In this document: positions 51,935 through 61,579 of the stretch, piece after piece
How the letters are laid out: each line of letters opens with the position of its first letter
How positions within the stretch are numbered: position 1 is the first letter of the stretch
Source of the DNA: a virus
Strand: one strand, 5' to 3'
Virus record (IMG/VR): IMGVR_UViG_3300046529_000477
Span: 1-64,000 of that record
Length of the DNA stretch: 64,000 nucleotides
Program-made: the position numbers and the translations under genes
Notes under the pieces: model-generated
Database searches by the model: none
Told to the model about the DNA's origin: nothing
The model's input: only the letters and a program-made list of their open reading frames with translations

Positions 51935-54343
51935 ATGAAATATCTAATTACCATATTGTTGATATTAAGTTGTGCGGTTTCTTTTTCGCAGGTAAAGATT
52001 GATTCAAGTGGCGCAATGGTTGCTACCGGAAATTATCCTGCTACCAAAATGAGAGGCGTAAAAGCATTTATGTTATCAGTTCAGTCAATAACAGATAGGA
52101 ATAATATACCTGCTAATTTCAGAGATACAGGAATGGTCATACTCGTAAGAGACAGTAGCGCACTTTATTCTTTGGTAGGTGGTATTGGAAATATAAATTG
52201 GATTAAAGTAGGATTTGGCACAGGCACAAACGGTACTTTGTTTGCATTGGCAGGAACAAATACAGCATTGGATAATGTAACAGGTGTATTAAATGGTCAT
52301 ACCTTAACGGTTGATGGCGGAAATACAAATTCAGTTATTGACCCTTCTGCTTCACAAGAAAATTTTAATGCAGGTGATGGCACAGCGCAAGCTAATTTGA
52401 CATTATTTGGTACAGTAGCAGGTGCAAGAGTGCTTAGCCAAACAACTGATGGAATAGGTTCATCTGAAATGCAATTATATGCCAATTCAGATGGGGGATA
52501 CAATTTCTATCTCAATTCAAATAATGGAATAAATGAAGCTGAAATTTTAGGTGATGCAATAGCAGATACTATAGGTTATTCAACGGGTTCACATATATTC
52601 AGAGGAAATTTAGTTTGGAAAACACCAATTTTAGGTGCTGCAAATGATTCATTATTATCCATTGATAGTATAGGTGATATTCATTATATAAGTAAATCAA
52701 GTCTGCCATTTTCAAATCAATTTCTAACAGCAGGATATGGAATACTTGGATTTAATTACAATGGAAGCACACCCCAAACATGGGCAGTTGATACTACATT
52801 AATAGCAAACAAAACTTATGTAAATGCAATAACAGGACAAGATACAGCAGTATGGATAGTAGATAGTATTGCTTGTGATACTACAGGATTATTGGTTAAT
52901 ACTGATTATTTGGTTTGCCCAACTCCAGTAAATGGATTTGCGGGACATAGAAATCAAATAGCTACTAAGACGGGAAGTGTATGGAATTATAAAATACCTG
53001 GAAATGGAGATGTACTTAGTGATGCAAACCCTGTATCTTATTATCAATATGATAGTGTTAATGCTTTATGGAAATTAATAAGCAGGGCAGTATTAGTAGG
53101 GTATGCAAATTATGGTGGCGTATTAACTATCGGCACATCTACAAAGAATAATATTCGATTAGGAACAAGAAATGGACTTGCTATAGTAATTGACACCAAT
53201 CAAAGAGTAGCTTTATCGAAATACATAGGAACAAGAAATGGTAATTATCTATTCTTGGATTCAATCACGGGTAATGTAGATACAGGCTTTTTCAAACCAT
53301 TAATAGCAGGTACAGGAATAACTATTTCATCAAGTCCACAAGCAGATACGATAAAAGCAAGTGGTGGCGGGGGTAGCGATAGCACTACAGCAAGTAATGG
53401 TTTAACATTAGTAGGTAAAGATGTTCGATTGGGAGGTAGCACAAATACATTTACAACTGTTAATACTACGGGCGGAATTGTTCAGTTTTCTTCCTCGGCA
53501 GTCGGCAGTCCTACAATAGCGGTAAGTAATTCATCATCAAGTGTAAATTCACAAGCCATCCAAGTATCAACAGGAGCAGAGCAAGGAATAAATATAGGCA
53601 CAACTACTGGTACGGCATTGACAATTCAAACTTCTGGTGGGATGCCTATATTAGCTTCTAATAGTTCATCAACTACAAATACAGTTTTACCATTAATTCA
53701 ATTAAATAGAACAACAACCGGAACAGCAGCTAATGGCATAGGGCAATCTATTGATTTTCAAAATGCAACTACTGGTTCTACACGATTATCAAATCAGATT
53801 ATAAGCAAATGGACAAATGCTACAGATGCAAGTAGAACTTCTGAATTTTCTATTGCAGGTATAGGCAGTGCAGCAACAAATACTTTGCTTACACTTTCAG
53901 GTAGTGGTGCGGCAAGATTAAATAAATATGGGGTAGGAACTTTCACAGGTACACCAACATTTGCATTAAATGTAGATGCAAGTGGGAACGTAATTGAGGG
54001 AACAGTAGGAGGGGGAGGCGGTTCAACACTTACAAGACAAATAATAACAAGCGGAAGTTCAGGGACAGTAACAGGAAGTAATTATATTGTTACTATTGAC
54101 CCTGCGGCTACACTTGCATCTTATGTGCTGACAATGCCCGCAAGTCCAACAGATTTACAAACAGTAGAAGTTGACTTTGGTGGTACATTGACAAATGGTA
54201 CAATAGTAACAGCACTAACCATTTCACCAAATTCGGGACAGACAATTTTAGACAATACACCTCCAACAACAGCAACAGCAGACAACACATTATTATATAG
54301 ATATAGAGCATCAAACACAACATGGTATAGATTTAAACCATAA
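51935..54343 (+). CDS. Exported fibre-like protein, 802 aa
   Basis: The signal peptide (MKYLITILLILSCAVS, FS, then Gln-19) is followed by a long Thr/Ser/Gly-rich beta region with a GGGGSDSTTASNGLTLVGKD segment. It ends with a domain (SYVLTMPASPTDLQTVEVDF, then ILDNTPPTTATADNTLLYRY) that I recall from the C-termini of phage tail fibres. It is one of the exported-type fibre proteins. Confidence 0.6.
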   Translation: MKYLITILLILSCAVSFSQVKIDSSGAMVATGNYPATKMRGVKAFMLSVQSITDRNNIPANFRDTGMVILVRDSSALYSLVGGIGNINWIKVGFGTGTNGTLFALAGTNTALDNVTGVLNGHTLTVDGGNTNSVIDPSASQENFNAGDGTAQANLTLFGTVAGARVLSQTTDGIGSSEMQLYANSDGGYNFYLNSNNGINEAEILGDAIADTIGYSTGSHIFRGNLVWKTPILGAANDSLLSIDSIGDIHYISKSSLPFSNQFLTAGYGILGFNYNGSTPQTWAVDTTLIANKTYVNAITGQDTAVWIVDSIACDTTGLLVNTDYLVCPTPVNGFAGHRNQIATKTGSVWNYKIPGNGDVLSDANPVSYYQYDSVNALWKLISRAVLVGYANYGGVLTIGTSTKNNIRLGTRNGLAIVIDTNQRVALSKYIGTRNGNYLFLDSITGNVDTGFFKPLIAGTGITISSSPQADTIKASGGGGSDSTTASNGLTLVGKDVRLGGSTNTFTTVNTTGGIVQFSSSAVGSPTIAVSNSSSSVNSQAIQVSTGAEQGINIGTTTGTALTIQTSGGMPILASNSSSTTNTVLPLIQLNRTTTGTAANGIGQSIDFQNATTGSTRLSNQIISKWTNATDASRTSEFSIAGIGSAATNTLLTLSGSGAARLNKYGVGTFTGTPTFALNVDASGNVIEGTVGGGGGSTLTRQIITSGSSGTVTGSNYIVTIDPAATLASYVLTMPASPTDLQTVEVDFGGTLTNGTIVTALTISPNSGQTILDNTPPTTATADNTLLYRYRASNTTWYRFKP

Positions 54344-54348
54344 AGACA

Positions 54349-56571
54349 ATGAAGAATTTATTTTTTATATTATTTGTTTTAATCAGCACAATATCATTCA
54401 CTCAATCTTATAATAATGGGCAAAGGGTATTCAATGTAAAATTATTTGGTGCAACAGGTAACGGAGTTTATGATACAACTGGAGCAATAACTTCAGGTGG
54501 GGGAGCTTTATCTACTGTTACTTCATTATTCACAGCAGCAGATGTCGGAAAAGTGATTGTGGTATTAGGTGCAGGAACTTCGGGCAGAGATTTAGTTACC
54601 ACGATTGCTACGTTTACAGATGCAACCCATGTAGGGTTGACAGCAAACGCATCAACAACAGTTTCAAGCAATGGCAGAATAATATATGGTACAGACCAAA
54701 CAACTTTTATTCAGGCAGCAATCACGGCAGCCAAATCAATAGGAAATGGGAGTATTGTATTTATCCCAAACGGAGTGTATATTATAGCAGGAGCATTGCA
54801 AACAAGTGTCGGTGGGGTAAATATGAATAGTCAGATTTATATTCCTGCGGATAGCATCCAATCACTAAAGAAAACCAATATAACTATACAAGGAGAAACT
54901 GCACCCAATTGTACTCAATATGGTGTCTTAACTTCTTATAATTTGAATGACTATACCGGAACTGTATTGGTATCTACTTTAACAAGTGGAGCAACAGATT
55001 GTTCGGTAATTGGTACAAAAGGATTTACCGGAACATTTGGAACATTTAATTATAATTATTTAACGGTTAAAAATCTTGCAATAAAAGTTCTTGATAATCC
55101 GGCAGGGGCAGGGGCAGTCATTGGCGGCATTTCTATGAAATTCGGTTCTTCCTTGATTACAAATCAAGTAATGATTAATCCTATCGGGATAGGTACAACT
55201 TCTGTAACTCCAACGAATGACATTAGCGGAATTGAAACACCTGATATAAGTAGTGAGGCTATGACATGGCTAACTAATACAGGTGTAGGTGGATTCAAAA
55301 CAGGATATAAAATTGGCGAACACGCTGATATGGAACAAGCACACGCTTATGCTTGTTATTATGGGTTTGCGATTAAACAGGGCTATCATAATGTTCATGG
55401 CGGAAGAATATTAACGCATTGGTGTACAAATGACATTTATAATATAGCAGGTTCAGTTCCCCCATCAGTAAAAATAGATGCATTAGATGTTGAATATATG
55501 ACGGCTGCTGTTTCAGGCGGTAAATGGTATGACAATATCAATACAATAAATGATAGCTTAAATCAGATTAAAGGAACGATGTATTTTACGTTAGTTTCCT
55601 CAAGTGTTGGACTGGTAAATACGCATTTCACAAAGAATGGCGGATCTAATTTTTCTGCTTATGCTATTGGGGACAGTTCAAATTTAGCTGTATTAAATGG
55701 CAACAATGTGTATAGCATTACTTCGGGAGTGCAGACACAATATTTTATACCGCCTATTAACGGCGCAACAGGATTTGTTTGGCAATATGGTGGCAATAAT
55801 AAAATGGGATTGTATTTTGATTTTGATGGACTGAATAAACACGATCTGAAATTATATAATTATAAAACAGCAACAGCAGTTTTAAATGTAGATTCTGCCA
55901 ATACAATAAATTTAGGTGGTACTGCTTCAACGGTTTCAACTTCAGGGCTTTCAATTACAAGCAATCAAGCCGTATATGCACCTTTTAGAATAGGTATAGC
56001 CCAAACCACACCCGGATTCCCTTTAGACATCACAGCAACAGGGGTAGGTTTAAGTGTAGCAAATGGAGCATCAGGCAGCTATGCGGGGGCAAGATTTATT
56101 AACAATGGTTCAAGTTTATTGATAATGGGCAAAGCGGGGAGTGCCTTTTCTTTTGCGTCAATAGCGGCTAATGATTTCTTCTTTGAAAATACTGCATCTG
56201 GTAATATAACTATTCAAAATGATGTTGCGGCAGTAGGGCTGACCGGAGGAGGGTTATCTACGCATGGATTTAGGGTTAATACAAATAATTCAATCGCTGT
56301 TCCTGCCACAATAACAGCAGGAGGAACAACAGGGAATCAGACAATAAATAAATCGAGTGGTACTGTAAATTTTGCGGCATCAGCAACAAGTTTAACTGTA
56401 ACAAATTCACTTGTAACCACATCATCTATTGTATTTGCAATAGTAAGAACAAATGATGCCACAGCAGAAGTAAAAAATGTAGTTTGTTCATCAGGTAGTT
56501 TTGTAATCACACTAACAGCAGCAGCAACGGCAGAAACAAGTGTAGGTTTTTTTGTACTTAATAATTATTAA
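54349..56571 (+). CDS. Exported pectate-lyase-fold spike, 740 aa
   Basis: After a signal peptide (MKNLFFILFVLISTISFT, then Gln-19), residues 27-60 show VFNVKLFGATGNGVYDTTGA, the head of the pectate lyase superfamily spike fold, followed by FIQAAITAAKSIGNGSIVFI and GVYIIAGAL. A beta-helix continues to about residue 560. The C-terminal domain (INKSSGTVNFAASATSLTVT, then TAEVKNVVCSSGSFVI) is a known fibre end. It probably degrades or binds host polysaccharide. Confidence 0.72.
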   Translation: MKNLFFILFVLISTISFTQSYNNGQRVFNVKLFGATGNGVYDTTGAITSGGGALSTVTSLFTAADVGKVIVVLGAGTSGRDLVTTIATFTDATHVGLTANASTTVSSNGRIIYGTDQTTFIQAAITAAKSIGNGSIVFIPNGVYIIAGALQTSVGGVNMNSQIYIPADSIQSLKKTNITIQGETAPNCTQYGVLTSYNLNDYTGTVLVSTLTSGATDCSVIGTKGFTGTFGTFNYNYLTVKNLAIKVLDNPAGAGAVIGGISMKFGSSLITNQVMINPIGIGTTSVTPTNDISGIETPDISSEAMTWLTNTGVGGFKTGYKIGEHADMEQAHAYACYYGFAIKQGYHNVHGGRILTHWCTNDIYNIAGSVPPSVKIDALDVEYMTAAVSGGKWYDNINTINDSLNQIKGTMYFTLVSSSVGLVNTHFTKNGGSNFSAYAIGDSSNLAVLNGNNVYSITSGVQTQYFIPPINGATGFVWQYGGNNKMGLYFDFDGLNKHDLKLYNYKTATAVLNVDSANTINLGGTASTVSTSGLSITSNQAVYAPFRIGIAQTTPGFPLDITATGVGLSVANGASGSYAGARFINNGSSLLIMGKAGSAFSFASIAANDFFFENTASGNITIQNDVAAVGLTGGGLSTHGFRVNTNNSIAVPATITAGGTTGNQTINKSSGTVNFAASATSLTVTNSLVTTSSIVFAIVRTNDATAEVKNVVCSSGSFVITLTAAATAETSVGFFVLNNY

Positions 56572-56572
56572 A

Positions 56573-56962
56573 ATGAATAAAATGAAAAATATTATCATCG
56601 CTTTAATTATAATCTTTATAGGCTTTCAATCTCATGCACAAGTAGATCAAAAATCAAGAGATTCTGTAGCCAACACAAATGACTTTCAAGTTAAAGTAAG
56701 AGAAGCTACATTATTGGCAGCTAATCAGACGTTAGCGGACACAAGTCAACACACAGAATATATTTTACGATATTCTTTTTCACTTGTAAATGACCCACAG
56801 GGAAGATGGGTATTAGCTATGTCTTATCAAGTACTTACCAATCCACAAATAAATTATGATAGCCCTCAAAATGATATAGAGTTTGCGGTCAACAGTAATT
56901 TTGAAAAGATGGCAAGAGCAGCATCAGGCGTAGTTGTTATACCACCCTCACACCAAGATTGA
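56573..56962 (+). CDS. Small exported protein, 129 aa
   Basis: I start at 56573 (MNKMKNIIIALIIIF...), which is 1 nt after the previous stop. A signal peptide ends in SHA followed by Gln. The rest is a soluble part (REATLLAANQTLADTSQHTE, then YILRYSFSLVNDPQGRW). Not recognised. It sits between two spikes, so it may be their chaperone or an accessory subunit. Confidence 0.5.
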   Translation: MNKMKNIIIALIIIFIGFQSHAQVDQKSRDSVANTNDFQVKVREATLLAANQTLADTSQHTEYILRYSFSLVNDPQGRWVLAMSYQVLTNPQINYDSPQNDIEFAVNSNFEKMARAASGVVVIPPSHQD

Positions 56963-56967
56963 TAAAA

Positions 56968-59631
56968 ATGACAAAAAGTATTATAATAATTGTCTTGTTA
57001 TTTATAGCTTTTATTTGTAAGGCACAGGATAGTTTGCCAAAAGGTTTTCCTGTTCAAAAATGGAATGGGCGAATTGAAGCAACCTATGTACAAGAAGATA
57101 GCGGGCATATTCCTTCATTAAGAGACACGCTTTGGCAGCCTCGTTTTTTAGGAACACAAGTAGTATGGTTTCATACAGGTGTAGATACTGCAATGTGGAT
57201 TTATACAGGTTCACCAATCGGTGCTAAATGGGTAAGACAATTTGGTTTTCCTTCGGGTGGTGGTAGTAGCAATACAATTATTACAGTTCCAAATATCGCT
57301 GCATTACAACTGCAAACAGGTGCAGATGGTCAAATAGCAATAACGCAAGGTTTTTATAATCCTTCAGATGGCGGAGGAAGTATATTTTATAGAAACGCAT
57401 CTTCACTTCAAGACACAGTTACAGGAATGATAGTGAAGTCAACACCATTAGATACCGGAAGATGGATAAATCTAATAGATAGAGGCAGCAGAATAAATGT
57501 TAAGCAATTTGGCGCAATCGGGGATAGTGTTCATGATGACCAACCAATTTTACAAGTAGCAGTAGATTATCTTGAATCATTAGGCGGTGGTACAATGTAT
57601 TTTCCAAAAGGGAACTATCATGTACGATTGCCCGTTTTTCTAAGGAAAAATATGCATTGGGTAGGAGATGGCACAACGTCATACGTATTCAATGATAGGG
57701 ATACACAACATTCAGTAAGAAATGGTGATGTATATGTTTATTTCATGGGTAATTTCAATGTAACCACTTATGGAAGCACATTACACTATACATCTTCAGA
57801 TACTCTGATAGCCGCAAAAAATAAAATTCAGTTAACATCAGCAGAAACAGATAGCTTTCATATAGGCGGACTAATTGAAATAGAAAGCCCAACAGGATTT
57901 AATGGAAGTGGCGGATTCTTCAGACCTTACTATGCAGTTATAAACAGAGTTACAGAAATTGATAGAGCAGCAGGAACAATAACAATTGAGCATCCAATGG
58001 ATACAACTTTACCTGTTGCAAACATTGGCATTTGTGATAAAATTGCTGTTGGTTCAGATACAGATGTATTAGGTCAACGGTATTATATAGCAGATAGATG
58101 TAGTTTAGATAACATGAGCTTTTCCTCTGCTGATTATGTTGCAAGACGTTATGGGGCATACGAATGTAACATAACCAACAACAGATACCATTCATCTAAA
58201 GGTGTCGGCGGAAATGGTTTAAGTTGGTGCAACTTCTTAAATAACTACCTTGAATTTACTTATAAAGCTATTGAATATGCCATGTATAGTAGCAATACAC
58301 ATATTGACCATAATACCTTTGTTTACTATAATGGATTTGACGATGGTGTAATTGAAAGACCTGGAATTAAATTTGGTGAAAATGTAAGAAATAGTACTGT
58401 CAGTTATAACACTTTTATTTTTGGAGATGCTTACACAACTGGACCTGTAATTAGTTTTGACCACGCATTTGATAATGAAGTTGTAGGCAATAAAATATAT
58501 GCACAGCACATAAACCAAAATGTCTTTGACGTAAGAGCAACCAATGACAGCGTAAGAATATTTGGTAATCTTTGCCTTAACAATGAAGCATGGGCAGATA
58601 GTGTGTTTACATTTATTAATCTTACTCGTAGTTGTACTGCTTGTTGTGTAGATAACAATAGATTCATTGGTAATATATTTCATGGCACACCTTTACAACA
58701 CGCATATTATCAAGGGGGCAGTAATAATATTATATGGAATAATTCAGTAGATGCAGGAGATGTAAAAATAGACAGTGATGCCAATAATTTCATGGTGAAT
58801 ACAATGGGGGCTAATGGCAGAGTACCACAGATAATGTTACCATTGAAACAATTTACTGCATCACCTATAAGTGGAGCAATAGAAAGAGATGCTACTAATT
58901 TATATTTTGTTGATAGTTCAAAAATAAGACACAAAATAGAATACGGTGACACTGCAATAAATGTTGGTGACAGTGATTATTCAGCACATAGAACAGATAG
59001 AATACTTGTTGTTAATGCACATACAGCATCGAGACAGATACATTTAGTTGTAGCTCCACTTGTACAATCGGGTACAAGATTGTTAGTAGCTGATTTTAGT
59101 GGAAATGCTTCTGATGTAGCCCCGATAATTATTGTTCATGCAGGAAGTAATACAATAAATGGAGTAGCAGGAAATGTAAAAATTACTCAACCTTATGGAT
59201 GGGTATCTCTAACGAGTGATGGCATAAGCCAATGGAATTTTGACGCAGGTAAAGGCTATGCCATATTCGCACAACATCCTATTATATATACAGGAACAGC
59301 ACCTTCGATAAGTGTAGGTGTAGGTGCAGGAAGTGGTTTTGCTGCGACATTAACCGGAAGTGATGGCGCAGGAACAATAAGTATCACAACAGGGACAGGA
59401 TGCACAGCAGGAGGCAACATAATAACAGTTACATTCAATACACCTTTACTTTATAATGCTATTGTAAATTTAACAGCACAAAGCCAAGCAGCAGGACAAG
59501 AGATTAGTAAATTCTTTATTGACCCCGCAGGAACAAGCGCAACCCAATTTAGAATTAAGAACACAGGAACGGCATTATTAGATAATGTTCTATATACCTT
59601 AAATTATACTGTCTCACAGCAAACACCCTAA
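56968..59631 (+). CDS. Exported pectate-lyase-fold spike, 887 aa
   Basis: I prefer ATG at 56968 (MTKSIIIIVLLFIAFICKA, then Gln) to TTG at 56959. Residues about 30-110 form a neck domain (IEATYVQEDSGHIPSLRDTL...). INVKQFGAIGDSVHDDQPIL near residue 175 and GGGTMYFPKGNYHV give the pectate-lyase spike fold. Beta-helix coils follow to about 590 (for example CNITNNRYHSSKGVGGNGLS), and then a fibre-like C-terminus with GTAPSISVGVGAGSGFAATL. Likely a host-polymer-binding or -degrading tailspike. Confidence 0.72.
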   Translation: MTKSIIIIVLLFIAFICKAQDSLPKGFPVQKWNGRIEATYVQEDSGHIPSLRDTLWQPRFLGTQVVWFHTGVDTAMWIYTGSPIGAKWVRQFGFPSGGGSSNTIITVPNIAALQLQTGADGQIAITQGFYNPSDGGGSIFYRNASSLQDTVTGMIVKSTPLDTGRWINLIDRGSRINVKQFGAIGDSVHDDQPILQVAVDYLESLGGGTMYFPKGNYHVRLPVFLRKNMHWVGDGTTSYVFNDRDTQHSVRNGDVYVYFMGNFNVTTYGSTLHYTSSDTLIAAKNKIQLTSAETDSFHIGGLIEIESPTGFNGSGGFFRPYYAVINRVTEIDRAAGTITIEHPMDTTLPVANIGICDKIAVGSDTDVLGQRYYIADRCSLDNMSFSSADYVARRYGAYECNITNNRYHSSKGVGGNGLSWCNFLNNYLEFTYKAIEYAMYSSNTHIDHNTFVYYNGFDDGVIERPGIKFGENVRNSTVSYNTFIFGDAYTTGPVISFDHAFDNEVVGNKIYAQHINQNVFDVRATNDSVRIFGNLCLNNEAWADSVFTFINLTRSCTACCVDNNRFIGNIFHGTPLQHAYYQGGSNNIIWNNSVDAGDVKIDSDANNFMVNTMGANGRVPQIMLPLKQFTASPISGAIERDATNLYFVDSSKIRHKIEYGDTAINVGDSDYSAHRTDRILVVNAHTASRQIHLVVAPLVQSGTRLLVADFSGNASDVAPIIIVHAGSNTINGVAGNVKITQPYGWVSLTSDGISQWNFDAGKGYAIFAQHPIIYTGTAPSISVGVGAGSGFAATLTGSDGAGTISITTGTGCTAGGNIITVTFNTPLLYNAIVNLTAQSQAAGQEISKFFIDPAGTSATQFRIKNTGTALLDNVLYTLNYTVSQQTP

Positions 59632-59634
59632 TGA

Positions 59635-60036
59635 ATGGAGAACGTAAAGGATATAATTTCATTAAGAGAATATCTTGAAAGAGTTATCTTAGAACAGGAA
59701 AAGCATTTTGAAAGACTTATTGAAGAAAAAGAAAAATTGTATAATGAAAGATTTAATGCGGCAGAAGTAGCAGTTAAAAAGGCAGAAGATAATGCTCAAA
59801 AATGGAGAGAAAATGCAAACGAATGGAGATCAACAATGAATGATAAGGATAAATTATTATTACCAAGAAGTGAATTTACGGCTTATAAAGAATCTACTGA
59901 AAGGGCAACGGGCGTAGAAAGAAGTAGATCAGACAAAAATGAAGGGAAAGGAATAGGAATCCAACAATTTATAGGATGGATATTATTCTTAGTTACATTA
60001 ATAGGTTTTTTGATAATGATATATAAGAGCAAGTAA
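59635..60036 (+). CDS. Coiled-coil membrane protein (holin/spanin-like), 133 aa
   Basis: Residues 10-65 are a coiled coil (LREYLERVILEQEKHFERLI, later AAEVAVKKAEDNAQKWREN), followed by an RSEF segment and a single C-terminal membrane helix (residues 108-129: FIGWILFLVTLIGFLIMIY). This layout is common for phage membrane proteins at the fibre-lysis boundary. A role in lysis is inferred. Confidence 0.55.
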   Translation: MENVKDIISLREYLERVILEQEKHFERLIEEKEKLYNERFNAAEVAVKKAEDNAQKWRENANEWRSTMNDKDKLLLPRSEFTAYKESTERATGVERSRSDKNEGKGIGIQQFIGWILFLVTLIGFLIMIYKSK

Positions 60037-60062
60037 AAAAGTAATTTGTTTGGATTTAAAAA

Positions 60063-60323
60063 ATGGCAATAGAAATAGATGTTGACAAGACCAAGATAGG
60101 GTTTACACCACGTTCTATTATTTCATTAATTATATCTGTTATTGTAATAGTTTCAGGATATTTTGTAGCATCAGAAAGAACAAATGAACGGATAGATGAA
60201 TTGGATAAAAAAATAGAAACATTTAATATCGTAGTTCAATCACAACAAGAGTTGATAATGGCAAACAGATTTAGAGACAGTATAGAAATAGATTATTTGC
60301 GCAAACGATTAAAATTATATTAA
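60063..60323 (+). CDS. Membrane protein with coiled coil, 86 aa
   Basis: A single membrane helix (residues about 17-36: RSIISLIISVIVIVSGYFV) is followed by a coiled coil (NERIDELDKKIETFNIVVQS) and a basic end. The arrangement resembles an inner-membrane spanin-like subunit. No lipobox partner is adjacent, so this is uncertain. Confidence 0.5.
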   Translation: MAIEIDVDKTKIGFTPRSIISLIISVIVIVSGYFVASERTNERIDELDKKIETFNIVVQSQQELIMANRFRDSIEIDYLRKRLKLY

Positions 60324-60348
60324 TTTTACATAACCAAAACTAATTTTT
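60320..60348 (+). promoter_or_regulatory. Late promoter-leader element, copy 5
   Basis: TTAATTTTAC at 60320-60329, ATA, then ACCAAAACTAATT (60333-60345), before ATG at 60349. A TTTG at 60296-60299 lies 21 nt before TAATTTTA, in line with the Bacteroidota -33/-7 spacing. Confidence 0.65.
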
Positions 60349-60675
60349 ATGTCACAAGAAGCGACTACAATACCACCTAAAGGATTAGGAAGTTTAAGTT
60401 TAAATGATTTTTGGAAAAGTTTATTGCTTGCAGCATTGACCAATGTTTTATTAGAATTATATACTATTATTCAAAGTGGGAATTGGCCTACACACGCTGA
60501 TTTAATAACAATGACCAAAACAACATTTGCGATTATTTTAAGCTATCTATTAAAGAATTTGGGAACTAATAATGCAGGGCAATTACTTAAGAAAGATGTT
60601 TCTGTTGTAAGTGTTCCCGCAACCCAAGCAGCAGCAGCAAATATTCCACCTGTTTCTACGACAGCTAATCCATGA
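60349..60675 (+). CDS. Putative holin
   Basis: This 108-aa protein has a helical membrane segment near residues 23-42 (SLLLAALTNVLLELYTIIQS) and a second near 58-72 (TFAIILSYLLKNLG), followed by TNNAGQLLKK and a Pro/Ala-rich tail. The pattern (two helices and YLLKNLxTNxxG) is one I know from Bacteroidota phage holin-like proteins. It has its own late promoter element, suggesting strong, timed expression. Confidence 0.58.
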   Translation: MSQEATTIPPKGLGSLSLNDFWKSLLLAALTNVLLELYTIIQSGNWPTHADLITMTKTTFAIILSYLLKNLGTNNAGQLLKKDVSVVSVPATQAAAANIPPVSTTANP

Positions 60676-60902
60676 AAAATGTAGATGTTTATAAAGTAGC
60701 ATTTTTAATATTGGTATGTGTGTTTTGTTATATAATAATAATCGTAATAACCGGAATGGTAATGAGTAAAATACCAACAACAACAGATAACAAAGAGATA
60801 CGCGAACAAATATTAGAAATGGTTGCAGGTATTCAAAGTAGTGTAACATTGATTTTAGGTTACAAATTAGGCAAAGCAACTAATAGCAAAAACGATATTT
60901 AA
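60672..60902 (+). CDS. Two-pass small membrane protein, 76 aa
   Basis: A long N-terminal hydrophobic segment (residues 8-31: AFLILVCVFCYIIIIVITGM) and a shorter one at residues 49-65 (GIQSSVTLILGYKLG) flank a polar loop. Start overlaps the holin-like gene's stop (ATGA). Likely part of the lysis or envelope module. Confidence 0.5.
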   Translation: MKNVDVYKVAFLILVCVFCYIIIIVITGMVMSKIPTTTDNKEIREQILEMVAGIQSSVTLILGYKLGKATNSKNDI

Positions 60903-60968
60903 GTTCTTTTTTTTAATACCCAATGAAAGCGCATAAATTATTTTAGTAACAATTTAAAACAAAATGTT

Positions 60969-61130
60969 ATGCACTTACAGTTAACTATTGTTCAACGAAC
61001 ACTTTTGCAGAATATATTAGATGCAAAAGACATTGAACCGCCTCACGTAGAACTATTAAAAAGGATAGTCAAGGAACTAACAGAGGCATTGAGCCAAGAC
61101 CATCCACAACATCCACATGGTTTTTCCTAA
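60969..61130 (+). CDS. Small hypothetical protein, 53 aa
   Basis: The ORF begins after an A-rich leader (AATTTAAAACAAAATGTT) and encodes MHLQLTIVQRTLLQNILDAK, then a proline pair and a His-rich end (HPQHPHGFS). It is helical and soluble. Not recognised. Confidence 0.5.
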   Translation: MHLQLTIVQRTLLQNILDAKDIEPPHVELLKRIVKELTEALSQDHPQHPHGFS

Positions 61131-61180
61131 TGTAATTTTGTTAATGACTATTTACCTCATAGTTAGACCCAAACATCCAC

Positions 61181-61579
61181 ATGGCTATGTATAAATTTTA
61201 TATTCTGATAGCTCTTTGTTTCATTACAGTTGTGGATTTTACAGGTTATGCTAACTATCAAAATGCGTTCTGGGAATACGCTTATTTTATAACTGAAAAA
61301 GCATCATGGATATGGTTTTTGGCAATCTTTTTTGATTGGGTAAGATTTTTGCACATAGATTTAGATATTAAGATTAAAGTAAGAAAATCGCTTAAAGGCT
61401 TAATAGGTTTGTTTTTAATTAGAATTTTATGGGAAATAGTTTCCATTATCAAAGGGTACGACTTCATGCTGCAAAAATCCACAAGTTCCATATACCTTAT
61501 ACTCGTATCATGCTACATTTTTTTAGTGATATTGTGGATAAACAACTTCACATTTTGGAAGCAAAGGGGGCTTGGGTAA
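61181..61579 (+). CDS. Polytopic membrane protein, 132 aa
   Basis: Four hydrophobic segments can be counted (residues about 5-22, 42-56, 78-95 and 103-123), with a basic cytoplasmic loop (KIKVRKSLKG). No family recognised. It overlaps the next gene by about 70 nt. It lies in the lysis-like block. Confidence 0.5.
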   Translation: MAMYKFYILIALCFITVVDFTGYANYQNAFWEYAYFITEKASWIWFLAIFFDWVRFLHIDLDIKIKVRKSLKGLIGLFLIRILWEIVSIIKGYDFMLQKSTSSIYLILVSCYIFLVILWINNFTFWKQRGLG

